In this document: in pieces, positions 33,093 through 42,801 of the stretch | How positions within the stretch are numbered: the stretch's first letter is position 1 | How the letters are laid out: the number at the start of each line of letters is the position of its first letter | Assembly: GCA_020072965.1 (NCBI GenBank) | Contig: JAIQFY010000033.1 | Location: 1-54,763 of the forward strand | DNA: 54,763 nt | Source: Terriglobia bacterium | Lineage (GTDB): Bacteria > Acidobacteriota > Terriglobia > JAIQFV01 | Direction of reading: 5' to 3' | Notes under the pieces: generated by a model | Told to the model about the DNA's origin: nothing | Seen by the model: the letters and a program-made list of their open reading frames with translations, nothing else | The model's database searches: none | Translations under genes and position numbers: made by a program

Positions 33093-35474
33093 CTATGTCC
33101 TGCCTCCCAAACTCTTCAACCCATCAATGATCTTTTCCGGCGTGATGGGGTTTGACTTCACGCGCACGCCGGTGGCGTGGTACACGGCATTGGCGATGGC
33201 GGGAGCCGTGGCAATCAGCGGGGGTTCTCCGACGCCTTTGGCGCCAATGTTATTCGCCGTGTAAGGAACGTCGACGCTGTATACCTCGATATCAACAGGA
33301 GCATCGAGCGAAGTCGGAGGGCGGTACTCCAGCAGCGAGGCGGTCACAGGAACACCGGTATTTTTGTCGATCAAGCGCCGTTCCGAGAGGGCGTATCCCG
33401 TTCCCATCGTGATGCCCCCTTTGACCTGGCTTGCGAAGGTGTGAGGGTTGATGACGCGCCCCGAATCATGGGCGGCGACAAATTTCAACACCTTGACCTC
33501 GCCGCTGTGGATGTCGATCTCCACTTCGCAGAACTGAGCGCCAAAGGCGTTCAGGGATTGACCCTTGGGATTGGGTCCGCGGTAGCCCCGTCCCACCAGC
33601 GTGCGTTCGGGCATCGCCCCGGCCGCTGCTTCAAATTTCATCCGTTTGTCGGGTTGGGCAGTGACGAAGATAAACCCGTCCTTGGAGCTCAACTCCTCCG
33701 GCTTTACGCCCAATGATCCCGCCGCCAGATCGAGCAGCTGGCGCTTGGCATCATTTGCGGCGGAGCGAACCGCCGGACCGCTCGAAGCGAGAGTGATAGA
33801 CCCGTAGCTCGGCAGCGTGTAGGGCGTGGTTTCCGTATCGGCATTGGTAACATGAATCCGGTCGACAGCGACGCCCAACTCCTCCGCGCAGATTTGAGAC
33901 ATGACGGTGCGCGTGCCTGTGCCGATATCCGCGGCCCCGGTCAGCAGGTTGATGGAGCCGTCCTGGTTGATCTTAACGATCGCCGTCGCTGGGGGACCAC
34001 CCCCGCCCCCCCAGATTTGCGACGCCATACCGACCCCATATTTTTTGGTGCTGGCGGGATCATTGCGCCGGAGCCGTTTTTCATCCCAGTGAAATTTTTC
34101 GGCGCCGAGTTTGAAGCATTCCGCCAGGCCCTTGCTGTGGTAAGGCTGGTGGGTGACCTGGTCGACTTTGACGTCGTTGCGCATCCGCAGCTCGATGGGA
34201 TCCATATTGAGCTTGTGGGCAATCAGGTCCATCAATTGCTCCAACCCCCAGGCGTTTTGTACGTTGCTGGGGCCCCGCATCGCCCCCGGAGGAGGGGTGT
34301 TGGTGAACACGGCGCGGTCTTCAGTCCGGACATTCGCACAGGCATACATCTGTTGGGTCATGGGGCTCGAATTGCCCCACATCGAACCGCTCATGTAAGC
34401 CCCCACTGCATTGACGGATTTCATTTCGATGGCGGTGAGACGGCCGTCGTTCTTCACTCCGACTTTGTAATGTTGGATGGAGGCGGGCCGGTACACTCCC
34501 ATGAAATCCTCGTGGCGCGAGAGCACCATCTTAACGGGACGGCCGGTCCGTCGGGCCATGAGGACAGCCAACATGGTCTGCTTGCCGGCGCCCCCCTTGC
34601 TGCCAAATCCACCGCCCATGTGCGTTCCAATGACCCGGACATCGTTCATGGGAAGCGTGAAAACGCGCGAGATTTCCTCCTGCACCCCAAATACACCCTG
34701 CGTTGACTCCCACACCGTCAGGTGATCCCCGTCCCAGGAGGCAGTGGTTCCGTGGACTTCCATGCAGGCATGTTGTTGGGGTTCGGTGCGAAATGTCTCC
34801 TCGAAGATGTGGTCGGCTTCTTTGAATCCAACGTCCAGATCGCCACGTGTATGAACTGACGGCTGTCCAATCTTCCTTTGGCCGAATCCGCCTCCCGTGA
34901 AATTGCCTTCGGGGAAGAATTTGACTGGCGATTTGTCGGTCATGGAAACTTCCGGATCGAGGACAAACGGCAGGGGTTCGTAATCGACCTGAATCAGGCG
35001 CGCGGCGTCCTCGGCCTGGAGCTCGGTCTCGGCGGCCACCACGGCAATCTCCTCCCCCGTATATTTCGGTTCCAGGGTCAGCAGGGGAAGCGTCCCTGCG
35101 AAGGGATTGCCCATGATGTATCGCTCCACATCTTTCGGGAGCAGGACGGCATGAACGCCGGGATGTGCTAGCGCCTTCTCGATGGAGATGTTCTTTATGC
35201 GGGCGTGCGGCAATTCGCTCCTGACAGCAATCGCGTAAAGCATATGCGGCAACTGGACGTCGGAGGTGTACTTGGCTCGCCCGGTCACTTTGTCGACCCC
35301 ATCGACGCGCGGGACCGGTTGGCCCACGATCTCGGTCTTCGTCCAGTCGGGCAGGGGCGGAACCTTGCGTGTCCGCACCGTGACCCGCCGGCCTTCAATA
35401 TTGACTTCGCTTTCTTCGTATTCCTGATCCTGTCCGGGTGGAATCGGTTTCTGGGTCTTCTCGTCGTCGATCAT
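33093..35474 (-). CDS. Molybdenum cofactor-binding subunit of PaoABC-type aldehyde oxidoreductase
   Basis: This is the large catalytic subunit that oxidises aldehydes at a molybdopterin centre. The 793 residues include the cofactor-binding GGGFGSKGG at about 285-293, PPPGAMRGPSNVQNAWG, and near the C-terminus AKGVGEPPLIATAPAIANAV, whose Glu (about residue 750) is the conserved catalytic base. It has no export signal of its own; in PaoABC the complex is carried out by the Tat signal of the small subunit. AAAGG precedes ATG 35474. The natural substrate cannot be inferred. Confidence 0.94.
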   Translation of the reverse strand: MIDDEKTQKPIPPGQDQEYEESEVNIEGRRVTVRTRKVPPLPDWTKTEIVGQPVPRVDGVDKVTGRAKYTSDVQLPHMLYAIAVRSELPHARIKNISIEKALAHPGVHAVLLPKDVERYIMGNPFAGTLPLLTLEPKYTGEEIAVVAAETELQAEDAARLIQVDYEPLPFVLDPEVSMTDKSPVKFFPEGNFTGGGFGQRKIGQPSVHTRGDLDVGFKEADHIFEETFRTEPQQHACMEVHGTTASWDGDHLTVWESTQGVFGVQEEISRVFTLPMNDVRVIGTHMGGGFGSKGGAGKQTMLAVLMARRTGRPVKMVLSRHEDFMGVYRPASIQHYKVGVKNDGRLTAIEMKSVNAVGAYMSGSMWGNSSPMTQQMYACANVRTEDRAVFTNTPPPGAMRGPSNVQNAWGLEQLMDLIAHKLNMDPIELRMRNDVKVDQVTHQPYHSKGLAECFKLGAEKFHWDEKRLRRNDPASTKKYGVGMASQIWGGGGGPPATAIVKINQDGSINLLTGAADIGTGTRTVMSQICAEELGVAVDRIHVTNADTETTPYTLPSYGSITLASSGPAVRSAANDAKRQLLDLAAGSLGVKPEELSSKDGFIFVTAQPDKRMKFEAAAGAMPERTLVGRGYRGPNPKGQSLNAFGAQFCEVEIDIHSGEVKVLKFVAAHDSGRVINPHTFASQVKGGITMGTGYALSERRLIDKNTGVPVTASLLEYRPPTSLDAPVDIEVYSVDVPYTANNIGAKGVGEPPLIATAPAIANAVYHATGVRVKSNPITPEKIIDGLKSLGGRT

Positions 35475-35551
35475 GACAGTCGCCTTTCTGGCAGTTCGAT
35501 TGAAATCTCCGATCTCAAATCTCAGATCATCCCCTTATAAAGTTTCGGTAG

Positions 35552-35584
35552 CCGGGATGGATTCGCCCTTTGAATCCATCCCGG
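35552..35584. repeat. Hairpin between oxidase subunit genes
   Basis: CCGGGATGGATTC (35552-35564) and GAATCCATCCCGG (35572-35584) form a perfect 13-bp stem with a 7-nt loop. The preceding GGTAGCCGGGAT matches the arm of the element at 13128-13358, so the two appear related. Confidence 0.8.
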
Positions 35585-35601
35585 GCATTTGTGAGATGAT
35601 C

Positions 35602-36246
35602 TCAAACCTTCTTCATCGTGCGCTGTGCCTCCTCGGCGGCTTCGAGGATGTTGGAATAGCAACCGCAGCGGCACACGTTCCCCGAGATGGCGTAGCGCAG
35701 TTCCTCCCGCGACAAATTGGGATTGCGCCCGAAAGCAGCCTTCAGGGCCATTAACTGGCCGGGAATGCAAAATCCGCACTGCATGGCATCGTGCTTGATG
35801 AAAGCTGCCTGGAGCGGATGCAACTGGTCGCCGTTTGCCAGGCCCTCGATGGTTTCGATCTCGCTGTGTTGGGCGTCGACGGCCAGCACCGAGCAGGAAT
35901 AATGCGCGCGGCCGTCCAGGATGACGGTGCAGGCCCCGCACTCGCCGCGCGAACAGCCGACCTTGGTGCCGGTCAGGCCCAACTCGTTGCGCAGCACGTC
36001 CGCCAGCACGGCCCGGTTGTCCACCACCAGCCGGTGCGTCTCGCCGTTGACCTTCAGCATGATCAACGAATGAAACTTGTCGACCTCCGGCGTCTCGGCC
36101 GCCATCAGGGGAGCATCAATGACGCCAAGATCCACCGTCGACAGCACCGCCGTGGTTGCGGCTGCTGCGCCGACCGTCGCTACAAACTCGCGCCGCGTGA
36201 GCGAGAAATTGCCGGCATTGGATTGATTCGCTGTTTCTTCGGGCAT
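35602..36246 (-). CDS. [2Fe-2S] subunit of PaoABC-type aldehyde oxidoreductase, Tat-exported
   Basis: This small subunit moves electrons through two [2Fe-2S] clusters. From ATG 36246 it has 214 residues. A twin-arginine signal (SLTRREFVATVGAAAATTAV, Arg18-Arg19) indicates folded export, as in PaoA (YagT). The plant-type cluster uses Cys98, Cys103, Cys106 and Cys118 (CSRGECGACT); the second uses Cys157, Cys160, Cys192 and Cys194 (CGFC, CRC). The start is chosen because AAGGAG lies just upstream and the Tat signal follows at once. It is first in the operon, followed by the Mo and FAD subunits, placing the enzyme in the periplasm. Confidence 0.95.
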   Translation of the reverse strand: MPEETANQSNAGNFSLTRREFVATVGAAAATTAVLSTVDLGVIDAPLMAAETPEVDKFHSLIMLKVNGETHRLVVDNRAVLADVLRNELGLTGTKVGCSRGECGACTVILDGRAHYSCSVLAVDAQHSEIETIEGLANGDQLHPLQAAFIKHDAMQCGFCIPGQLMALKAAFGRNPNLSREELRYAISGNVCRCGCYSNILEAAEEAQRTMKKV

Positions 36247-37018
36247 GGAGAACTCCTTCGTTGTCAGGATCACTTCGATACCGGGGTCTGGAAGAGAACG
36301 TGAGGGAAGCAAATCGTACATCGCAAAGCTTCAGCTAATGGAAGGGTGCCTGCCGAAGCCGATGGCTTTGAGGAAAGTAGGCGGATCATTGCGGACCCCA
36401 GACCAAGCTACCCTGATTTTTGGAGAATGGACGAACCCGAATGATAGCGCAAAATTCCTTCGAGGGGTGAAAAAAAATGCAAAGAGATCTCATTGGATAA
36501 ATCCGAGCGTCTCCCGCTGACCGATCACACCAGGCACGGCAATACTGTGGTGCAGTCGTCCCCGCCTGCGAAATACGAAAACTGCCCAGATTCCTTAAAA
36601 GTGCAACTTTCGGACACTGCCGTTGGCTTGGGCTCCTCTTCACATCTGGTCGACACATTGGTACTGCAGAGACCATAGACAGTGACTTGAGGTTTGAGTG
36701 GAAAATGCAGTGGCTTACCACAAAGTTCGGAGAGCAATTTGCAGAATCTGAAAACCTTAGGGGCGCATTCCAAAGGATCTGCGGCATGTTCTGTTCGTTT
36801 GATGAACACTTTGCATAAAGGCAATTATGCACAAACCAATTTGTATTAATCAAAATAGAAAGTACTTTACACAAGCGGCTTGCCGTCGTATTGACTTACG
36901 TGTCGCAACATCCTAGAATCGTCGCTGACCCACGCATCCATCGAAAAGATTGCAATAGAGACCGCAGCCATCCGTGCTTCGATTGTCGGGGCCACGGCTC
37001 CGGAGCCGAGGTAGGAAA
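36247..37018. other. Divergent intergenic region, gene-free
   Basis: About 770 bases separate the minus-strand oxidase operon from the plus-strand hydrolase. Base composition is more AT-rich than in the flanking genes, especially 36700-36900. It probably contains promoters in both directions, but none stands out. Open frames here have no coherent protein character. Confidence 0.5.
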
Positions 37019-37984
37019 ATGACCATAAAACGCGGAAGAGGTCGCGCTCTGGGGTTATCACTTCTACTTCTGGTGACCTGGAATGGCATCTCACGGGCGC
37101 AAAGCGAAGCAACCCCAAGAACCCAAATTGTTCTCCTCGGAACGGGAACTCCCCTGCCTGATCTGGACCACTCCGGACCTTGCACCGCCATTGTGGTGAA
37201 CGGTACTCCGTATCTCGTCGATTTTGGCGCGGGGCTGGTCCGGCAGGCCTTGGCGGCTCGCAAGAAAGGTGTCCGGGGCTTGGATACGGTAAACCTCAGG
37301 ATTGGTTTTCTCACCCATCTGCATTCTGATCACACGCTTGGTTTCCCGGACATAATCCTCACGCCCTGGGTTATGGGAAGGAAGGAACCACTCGAGGTTT
37401 ATGGGCCTCCAGGAACCAGCGACATGGCGGAGCATATCTTGAAGGCGTACGAGGCTGACATTAAGATCAGGAATATGAACATCGAACGTTCCAACACCAG
37501 CGGATACAAAGTGAACGTGCATGAGATCCAACCGGGCGTCGTTTATAGGGACCGGAACGTGACGGTGACAGCCTTTGCCGTACATCACGGCAAGTGGGCT
37601 CACGCCTACGGTTATCGGTTCGAGACCCCGGACCGGACCATCGTGATCTCAGGTGATACCAGCCCAGACGCCGCAATCCTGGATAACTGCCACGGATGCG
37701 ACGTGCTTATTCATGAGGTTTATACGCAAGCTTCGTTCGACATGGTCTCTCCGCAATGGAAGCAATACAGGTTGGCCTCCCACACTTCATCGAAGGAACT
37801 TGCCGAGATTGCCACCAAAGCGAAGCCAGGGTTGCTGATCCTTTACCATCGAGCAAATCCAGGCTGCGATCAAGCGCGCGCGGAAGAGTGTCGGGAGGCA
37901 GGAAGTGAAGAGCAACTGCTGAAAGAGATCCGCCAAGGCTATAAAGGCAAGGTTGTAGCAGGGCACGATCTCGAGATTTACTGA
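37019..37984 (+). CDS. Secreted MBL-fold metallo-hydrolase (RNase Z-like fold)
   Basis: This is a metallo-beta-lactamase-fold hydrolase of unknown substrate. From ATG 37019 it has 321 residues: a signal peptide (about 1-27), the opening IVLLGTGTPLPDLDHSGPC, the dinuclear zinc motif THLHSDH (His100, His102, Asp104, His105), then VHHGKWAHAYGYRF, VISGDTSPD and LASHTSSKELAEIA with further ligands. The order of motifs resembles RNase Z/arylsulfatase-type members, but a leader peptide means it is not tRNA-processing RNase Z. GAGGTAGG precedes the start. Its role is open. Confidence 0.88.
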   Translation: MTIKRGRGRALGLSLLLLVTWNGISRAQSEATPRTQIVLLGTGTPLPDLDHSGPCTAIVVNGTPYLVDFGAGLVRQALAARKKGVRGLDTVNLRIGFLTHLHSDHTLGFPDIILTPWVMGRKEPLEVYGPPGTSDMAEHILKAYEADIKIRNMNIERSNTSGYKVNVHEIQPGVVYRDRNVTVTAFAVHHGKWAHAYGYRFETPDRTIVISGDTSPDAAILDNCHGCDVLIHEVYTQASFDMVSPQWKQYRLASHTSSKELAEIATKAKPGLLILYHRANPGCDQARAEECREAGSEEQLLKEIRQGYKGKVVAGHDLEIY

Positions 37985-38057
37985 TCCGCACGGCGCTGGT
38001 AAGCGGATTGACAAAGGCCTTATCCTGAAAACACGCGGCGAAAAGGCAGGTTAGAAG

Positions 38058-38303
38058 ATGAAACTGCGCCCGGTGTACGTGGCTGCGGCAACTTGCATGC
38101 TGGTCATCGTCGTATTCTTATTAGCCGATCACATGCCAAAAGCATTTAGCTACGCCCTCTTGCCTGGTTCCTTCCTCGCCCTCACTATCAACGGCAGTCT
38201 ACATGACCGAGTGATGCCGGGATTCTCGATTATCGCCACTGCGTTCAACGGCGTCATTTACTCGGCAGTAGCTTTGTTAGCGACGAAGAAGCCGTGGAAA
38301 TGA
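38058..38303 (+). CDS. Small hypothetical membrane protein
   Basis: I do not recognise a family. The 81 residues contain a first hydrophobic segment (about 6-22, YVAAATCMLVIVVFLLA) and two more (about 32-45 and 56-75), with a Lys/Trp end. An AGG-containing site precedes ATG 38058. It lies 73 bases after the hydrolase and just before the promoter of the complex I genes, so it is probably not part of that operon. It has no resemblance to NuoA. Confidence 0.6.
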   Translation: MKLRPVYVAAATCMLVIVVFLLADHMPKAFSYALLPGSFLALTINGSLHDRVMPGFSIIATAFNGVIYSAVALLATKKPWK

Positions 38304-38333
38304 GACTGCCCCACTGCCTTCCCGCGACTCAAA

Positions 38334-38362
38334 TTGACATTTGTATGCCGCTATATTATCAT
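38334..38362 (+). promoter_or_regulatory. Sigma-70-type promoter for the nuo operon
   Basis: A perfect -35 TTGACA (38334-38339), a 17-base spacer and TATCAT (38357-38362, one mismatch to TATAAT) precede nuoC. Transcription would begin near 38369, about 65 bases before the start codon. Confidence 0.65.
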
Positions 38363-38433
38363 CGCGCCTTTGTTTAGAGGTTAGCTGACCTGCCTAGGAT
38401 CACACCTCAGAACACCGCCCGTTATGAGTGACC

Positions 38434-39093
38434 ATGCCTGACGAAATCAAGAAAGATCAACCTGAATCCAAACCGCCCGCACCGGATTCCGCCAAACCTG
38501 CGGCCACTCCGCCGCCGGCGGGACACGCGCCGGGACATCCTTCGGTCAGCGAGAAGAAGCTGGCCACCAAGGCAGCGGCGGCTGCGTCCACCCCGTGGAC
38601 TTCACCGCTGGTCGAGGAAATCAAGAAGCGGTTCCAAGGTTCAGTGATCGAATCGCACACCATGGTGGGTCAGAACGTGATCATCCTGGAGACCCCGTCG
38701 TTGATCGAAGTGTGCAAGTTCGTGCGCGAAAACGAAATCATGCCATGCGACTACCTGGTGGACGTCACGGCCGTGGATTATCCGTCGCGCGAGAAGCGCT
38801 TCGATGTGGTCTATGTCCTCCATTCATTTAAAATGAATGAGCGCGTACGATTGAAGATCTATGTCGCCGACAATGAAACCATCCCCAGCGTGACCGCCAT
38901 CTGGCCGACCGCCAACTGGCTGGAACGGGAGGTCTTCGACATGTTCGGGATCAAGTTCTCGGGCCATCCCGACCTGAAGCGGATCCTCCTGCCGGAAGGC
39001 TGGAAGGGGCATCCGCTGCGCAAGGACTATCACCTTCAGCAGATGGATGACGAGTGGGTGAAAGCGAATTTGAATATCGAGACCGGGCAGTAG
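38434..39093 (+). CDS. nuoC: NADH-quinone oxidoreductase subunit C
   Basis: NuoC (the 30-kDa subunit counterpart) belongs to the peripheral arm of complex I, next to NuoD. The 219 residues comprise an unusual Pro/Ala/Lys-rich N-terminal extension (about 1-55), then the Complex1_30kDa domain ending in the signature WLEREVFDMFGIKFSGHPDL and RKDY. NuoC is separate from NuoD here, not fused as in E. coli. ATG 38434 is preferred; GTG 38428 would add two residues. It opens a nine-gene run, nuoCDHIJKLMN. Confidence 0.95.
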   Translation: MPDEIKKDQPESKPPAPDSAKPAATPPPAGHAPGHPSVSEKKLATKAAAAASTPWTSPLVEEIKKRFQGSVIESHTMVGQNVIILETPSLIEVCKFVRENEIMPCDYLVDVTAVDYPSREKRFDVVYVLHSFKMNERVRLKIYVADNETIPSVTAIWPTANWLEREVFDMFGIKFSGHPDLKRILLPEGWKGHPLRKDYHLQQMDDEWVKANLNIETGQ

Positions 39094-39113
39094 GAGAATC
39101 ACCGCGAAAGAGA

Positions 39114-39173
39114 AGGGACAGACACCGGCTTTAATGGGCGTTCGAAATTAATGAGAGTAAGGAGTCTGTCCCT
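39114..39173. repeat. Inverted repeat in the nuoC-nuoD gap
   Basis: AGGGACAGAC (39114-39123) and GTCTGTCCCT (39164-39173) are perfect 10-bp inverted copies 40 bases apart. A short related GGGACAGACGGGTCCC lies near 2908-2923. Confidence 0.7.
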
Positions 39174-39193
39174 GATTCGAGAGCGCAGAAGAT

Positions 39194-40342
39194 ATGGCAG
39201 ACGTTGAAGAAAAGGTCATCACGGCGCTGCACGACCATGATACGTTCCTGGATTCCAGCGAACTGATCATCAACATGGGCCCGCAGCATCCGGCCACGCA
39301 CGGGGTTTATCGCGTACGGCTTCACCTCGATGGTGAGAAGGTCCTGGGGGCGGAGTCTTACATTGGTTATTTGCATCGCGGCGTGGAAAAGCTGGGTGAG
39401 CACGGCGACTATCGCCACTACGGTCCTATCCTCGACCGCATGGACTATGTCGCCTCGGTGTCGAACAATCTCGGCTATTGCGAAGCGGTCGAGAAACTGC
39501 TCGGCGTCCAGATCCCGCCGAGAGCCCAGTACCTCCGGGTGATTTTGACAGAACTTCAGCGGATTGCCAGTCACCTGGTGTGGCTGGGTACGCACGCCAT
39601 GGACATCGGGGCGATGACGATCTTTCTTTATTGCTTCCGGGAGCGCGAGAAAATCCTCAATATTTTCGAAAAATACTTCGGGGCACGCCTCACCACGAAT
39701 TCATTTCGTATCGGGGGACTGCAGTTTGACACCTACGATGGCTTCGAGGCCGAATGCCTCGATTTCTGCAACGATTTTCCGCGGCGGATTGCCGAATATG
39801 AGCAGATCCTCAGCGACAATCGTATCTGGATTGGTCGGACCCGCGGCATCGGCATTTTGAAAGCTGAAGATGCCATTGCCCTCGGCGTGACGGGACCTGT
39901 GCTGCGCGGCTCCGGGGTGAAGTTCGATATTCGGAAGGCTTTCCCTTACGAGTGTTACGCCGACTTGGATTTCGACATCCCGATCGGGGAGATGGGCGAT
40001 ACCTATGACCGGTACCTGGTGCGAAACGAGGAAATGAGGCAGTCGCGGCGCATCGTGATGCAGGCTATTGAAAAACTGCCGGACGGTCCCATCATGGGAA
40101 AGGTCACCAAGGTCATTCGCCCCCCCGCAGGAGAGGTCTACCACGCCATCGAGGCGCCCAAGGGAGAGCTGGGTTTCTTTGTCGTGAGTGACGGGACGAC
40201 CACCCCGTACCGCACGCGAATCCGGCCGCCGTCGTTTGTGAACCTCCAGGCACTGCCTCCCATGGTGCGAGGGCAGCTGGTGGCCGATGTGGTGGCGATT
40301 ATCGGCACGATCGATATCGTGCTGGGGGAGATTGACCGGTGA
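39194..40342 (+). CDS. nuoD: NADH-quinone oxidoreductase subunit D
   Basis: NuoD (the 49-kDa subunit counterpart) lines the quinone-binding cavity of complex I with NuoB. The 382-residue product contains the N-terminal [49 protein letters not shown] and the C-terminal region [20 protein letters not shown] ending ...GEIDR, all diagnostic. Length is in the normal range for an unfused NuoD. Ser/Gly-rich quinone-loop residues and the conserved His in GPQHPATHG are present. Confidence 0.98.
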   Translation: MADVEEKVITALHDHDTFLDSSELIINMGPQHPATHGVYRVRLHLDGEKVLGAESYIGYLHRGVEKLGEHGDYRHYGPILDRMDYVASVSNNLGYCEAVEKLLGVQIPPRAQYLRVILTELQRIASHLVWLGTHAMDIGAMTIFLYCFREREKILNIFEKYFGARLTTNSFRIGGLQFDTYDGFEAECLDFCNDFPRRIAEYEQILSDNRIWIGRTRGIGILKAEDAIALGVTGPVLRGSGVKFDIRKAFPYECYADLDFDIPIGEMGDTYDRYLVRNEEMRQSRRIVMQAIEKLPDGPIMGKVTKVIRPPAGEVYHAIEAPKGELGFFVVSDGTTTPYRTRIRPPSFVNLQALPPMVRGQLVADVVAIIGTIDIVLGEIDR

Positions 40343-40451
40343 TCGAAAGGCGGCTCCCGAGCGGAACCTTGGACCTTCTTATTTTGATCTCAAAGGTTCA
40401 GCGCTTTCCTGTCCTGAGGCATCCACTCGCCGGGCTCTAACTGATAATCTC

Positions 40452-41480
40452 ATGGTCGAATATTTCCTGATACCTGCCGTACAAATCCTCATCATCTTCC
40501 TCGTCCTCCTCCTGTTTGTGGCCTACGCCACGTACCTGGAGCGGAAGGTGGTGGCGTTCATGCAGGTCCGACTCGGCCCCATGCGCGTGGGTCCTTACGG
40601 GTTGCTGCAGCCCATCGCCGATGCCGTCAAGCTGATGTTCAAAGAAGATATTGTTCCGGCCGGGGCCGACAAGTGGATCTTCATGTTTGCCCCGGTGATC
40701 ACGATGATTCCGGCCTTTACAGTGTTCTCGGTGATTCCCTTCAGCGACAGTCATACCACGGTGTTTGGCTATCCGGTCCACCTTTACATCACGGATGTCA
40801 ACGTCGGAATCCTGTTTGTTCTCGCCCTGTCCTCGATTGGGGTCTTCGGGATCATCCTGGGCGGCTGGTCGTCGAACTCCAAGTATCCGCTGCTCGGCTC
40901 GCTGCGTTCCGCCGCCCAGATGGTGAGCTATGAAGTGGCCATGGGTTTTGCCATCGTCAGCGTCCTGATTTACTCGCGCTCCCTCTCCATGATCGACATC
41001 GTGAATGCCCAGAAGGACATGGGCTGGTGGTTCGCAGTCATTCAGCCCATCGGGTTCTTTATTTATTTGATTTGCGGGGTTGCTGAAACCAACCGCGCCC
41101 CGTTTGACCTCCCCGAAGCGGAATCGGAGCTGGTGGCAGGATTTCACACCGAGTACAGCGGGTTCCGGTTCGCGATCTACTTCATGGCGGAGTACGCCAA
41201 CATGATATTGATTTCTTCGATCGCCGCGACACTGTTCTGGGGGGGCTGGCTCTCTCCCTTCCCGAACGTTAAGGCGCTTTCCTTCCTCCAGGTGGTGCCT
41301 GGGGTGGTCTGGTTCTTTCTGAAGGTCTTTTTCTTTATGTATCTGTATATCTGGTTGCGGGCCACGCTGCCGCGTTTTCGATACGACCAGTTGATGCGGG
41401 TGGGTTGGAAATACCTGATTCCGATTTCGATCGGAAATGTCATCCTGACCGCGGTTCTTAGGTTATACTTTCGCACTTAG
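40452..41480 (+). CDS. nuoH: NADH-quinone oxidoreductase subunit H
   Basis: NuoH is the membrane subunit (ND1 counterpart) that connects the quinone site to the proton-pumping arm. The 342 residues have about eight membrane helices and the landmarks YLERKVVAFMQVRLGPMRVG, GLLQPIADAVKLMFKED, VAETNRAPFDLPEAESELVA and ATLPRFRYDQLMRVGWKYL. The reading frame extends upstream into nuoD, but ATG 40452 is where the family begins. The ribosome-binding site is weak, so translation may be coupled to nuoD. Confidence 0.98.
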   Translation: MVEYFLIPAVQILIIFLVLLLFVAYATYLERKVVAFMQVRLGPMRVGPYGLLQPIADAVKLMFKEDIVPAGADKWIFMFAPVITMIPAFTVFSVIPFSDSHTTVFGYPVHLYITDVNVGILFVLALSSIGVFGIILGGWSSNSKYPLLGSLRSAAQMVSYEVAMGFAIVSVLIYSRSLSMIDIVNAQKDMGWWFAVIQPIGFFIYLICGVAETNRAPFDLPEAESELVAGFHTEYSGFRFAIYFMAEYANMILISSIAATLFWGGWLSPFPNVKALSFLQVVPGVVWFFLKVFFFMYLYIWLRATLPRFRYDQLMRVGWKYLIPISIGNVILTAVLRLYFRT

Positions 41481-41549
41481 TTCCAATGGGGCGATCCGTC
41501 GCGCCGTGTCGCCTTGCTCAGTCATTCGAAAGCCGGTGAATTTCTAACC

Positions 41550-42032
41550 ATGTATCGCTTGACAACTTTTAAACCCAAGAGTTTCATCTCGGAGTTTTTT
41601 AAATCGATTTTCCTGATCGACTTTATCAAGGGCCTGGTCGTCACCTTTTACTATCAAAGGCCCAGCGAAAACATCACGGAGCAGTATCCCAAGGAACGCC
41701 CCAGCGTGGCGGAGCGGTTTCGGGGCGCCCCGCGATTGAACAAGGATCCCGAAAACGGCGAAACCTTATGCATCGCCTGCAAGCTCTGCCAATTGGCCTG
41801 TCCCATCGATTGTATTGAGGTGGGTTCGGAAAAGATCGAGAAGAAGAACATCTTGACGACGTTCACTTATGATATCGGCCACTGCATGTACTGCGGGCTG
41901 TGTGAGGATGCCTGCCCCACGCCCGCACTGGAACTGACACAGGAGTTCGAACTGGCCACCTATCAGCGGGACTTCATCTGGGACCGAAAACGGCTTGAAG
42001 ACGGGCCCGTCATTACAAAGTATAAAAGGTAA
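41550..42032 (+). CDS. nuoI: NADH-quinone oxidoreductase subunit I
   Basis: NuoI (TYKY counterpart) carries iron-sulfur clusters N6a and N6b. The 160 residues include two [4Fe-4S] motifs: Cys74-x2-Cys77-x2-Cys80-x3-Cys84 (CIACKLCQLACP) and Cys112-x2-Cys115-x2-Cys118-x3-Cys122 (CMYCGLCEDACP), followed by the usual tail. Cys88 in PIDCIEV supplies the crossed-cluster ligand. The longer frame upstream of ATG 41550 lacks family similarity. Confidence 0.98.
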   Translation: MYRLTTFKPKSFISEFFKSIFLIDFIKGLVVTFYYQRPSENITEQYPKERPSVAERFRGAPRLNKDPENGETLCIACKLCQLACPIDCIEVGSEKIEKKNILTTFTYDIGHCMYCGLCEDACPTPALELTQEFELATYQRDFIWDRKRLEDGPVITKYKR

Positions 42033-42220
42033 TGTGTGGACATCGCATGCCGGTCAGAAGAGCCAATGACCTCAATCCATGAATTGTGATCCAGGGATCG
42101 ATTCTCTTTCCTGCATTATTCCGTTTCCCGTGATTTTGTTTAAGGCAGTCTGTAATTCTTAGAGTCAAGTGGATGTCTCGAGCGACCAGGAGTTGCCCAC
42201 AGGGACGTCGGGGTTGACCA

Positions 42221-42748
42221 ATGACTTTTGACCAAATTCTATTTTATTGTTTGGCGGCGATTGCCATCATCTCCGCGCTCATGGTTATTACCCGACGCAA
42301 CCCTGTTCACAGCGCCATGTTTCTGATCACCACCCTCTTCTCGGTGGCGGGGATCTATCTTCAGTTGCACGCTGAATTTCTGGCCGCTGTGCAGGTGATT
42401 GTTTACGTGGGTGGAATCATGGTGCTGTTCCTTTTCGTCATCATGCTGGTCAATCTTGAAGTCGTCAGCACCGAGCGGCGCTTTAACAAGCAGTGGATTA
42501 TCGCTTTGATCGCCAGCGCGGTGCTCCTGGTTGAATTTGGGTATGTGATTGTGCGGGGAGGAAAATCTTCACTTCTTCCGCCTGTGACGGGACCGGCTCA
42601 GGACCTGACCCGCAAGAACTCCGAACAGATCGGTTTGATGCTGTACCAGAACTATATGCTCCCGTTTGAAATCGCCTCGCTGCTCCTACTGGTGGCGATC
42701 ATCGGCGCCGTGATCCTCGCGAAGAGGCGTTTAGCGTCGGACAAATAG
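42221..42748 (+). CDS. nuoJ: NADH-quinone oxidoreductase subunit J
   Basis: NuoJ (ND6 counterpart) is a membrane subunit with five helices. The 175 residues contain the conserved [20 protein letters not shown] and [20 protein letters not shown], including the pi-bulge helix region, and end in a final hydrophobic segment. It lies 188 bases after nuoI, a larger gap than elsewhere in the operon, and has no strong ribosome-binding site. Confidence 0.97.
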   Translation: MTFDQILFYCLAAIAIISALMVITRRNPVHSAMFLITTLFSVAGIYLQLHAEFLAAVQVIVYVGGIMVLFLFVIMLVNLEVVSTERRFNKQWIIALIASAVLLVEFGYVIVRGGKSSLLPPVTGPAQDLTRKNSEQIGLMLYQNYMLPFEIASLLLLVAIIGAVILAKRRLASDK

Positions 42749-42801
42749 GCGGGCGGCTGGGATTCCGGAATTCGAAAGGAATCAGGCAAGGAAACAGATT
42801 T

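Noticed and set aside
33852-34706. 284-codon plus-strand frame opposite the molybdenum subunit
   Set aside because: Antisense to conserved cofactor-binding motifs and lacks any recognisable domain.
36386-36874. 162-codon minus-strand frame in the divergent region
   Set aside because: Composition is odd (many Cys, Ser, Phe), with no motif and no ribosome-binding site; more likely non-coding AT-rich DNA.
38058-38303. NuoA missing from the nuo operon
   Set aside because: The small membrane protein lacks the NuoA signature and precedes the operon promoter, so it is not nuoA.
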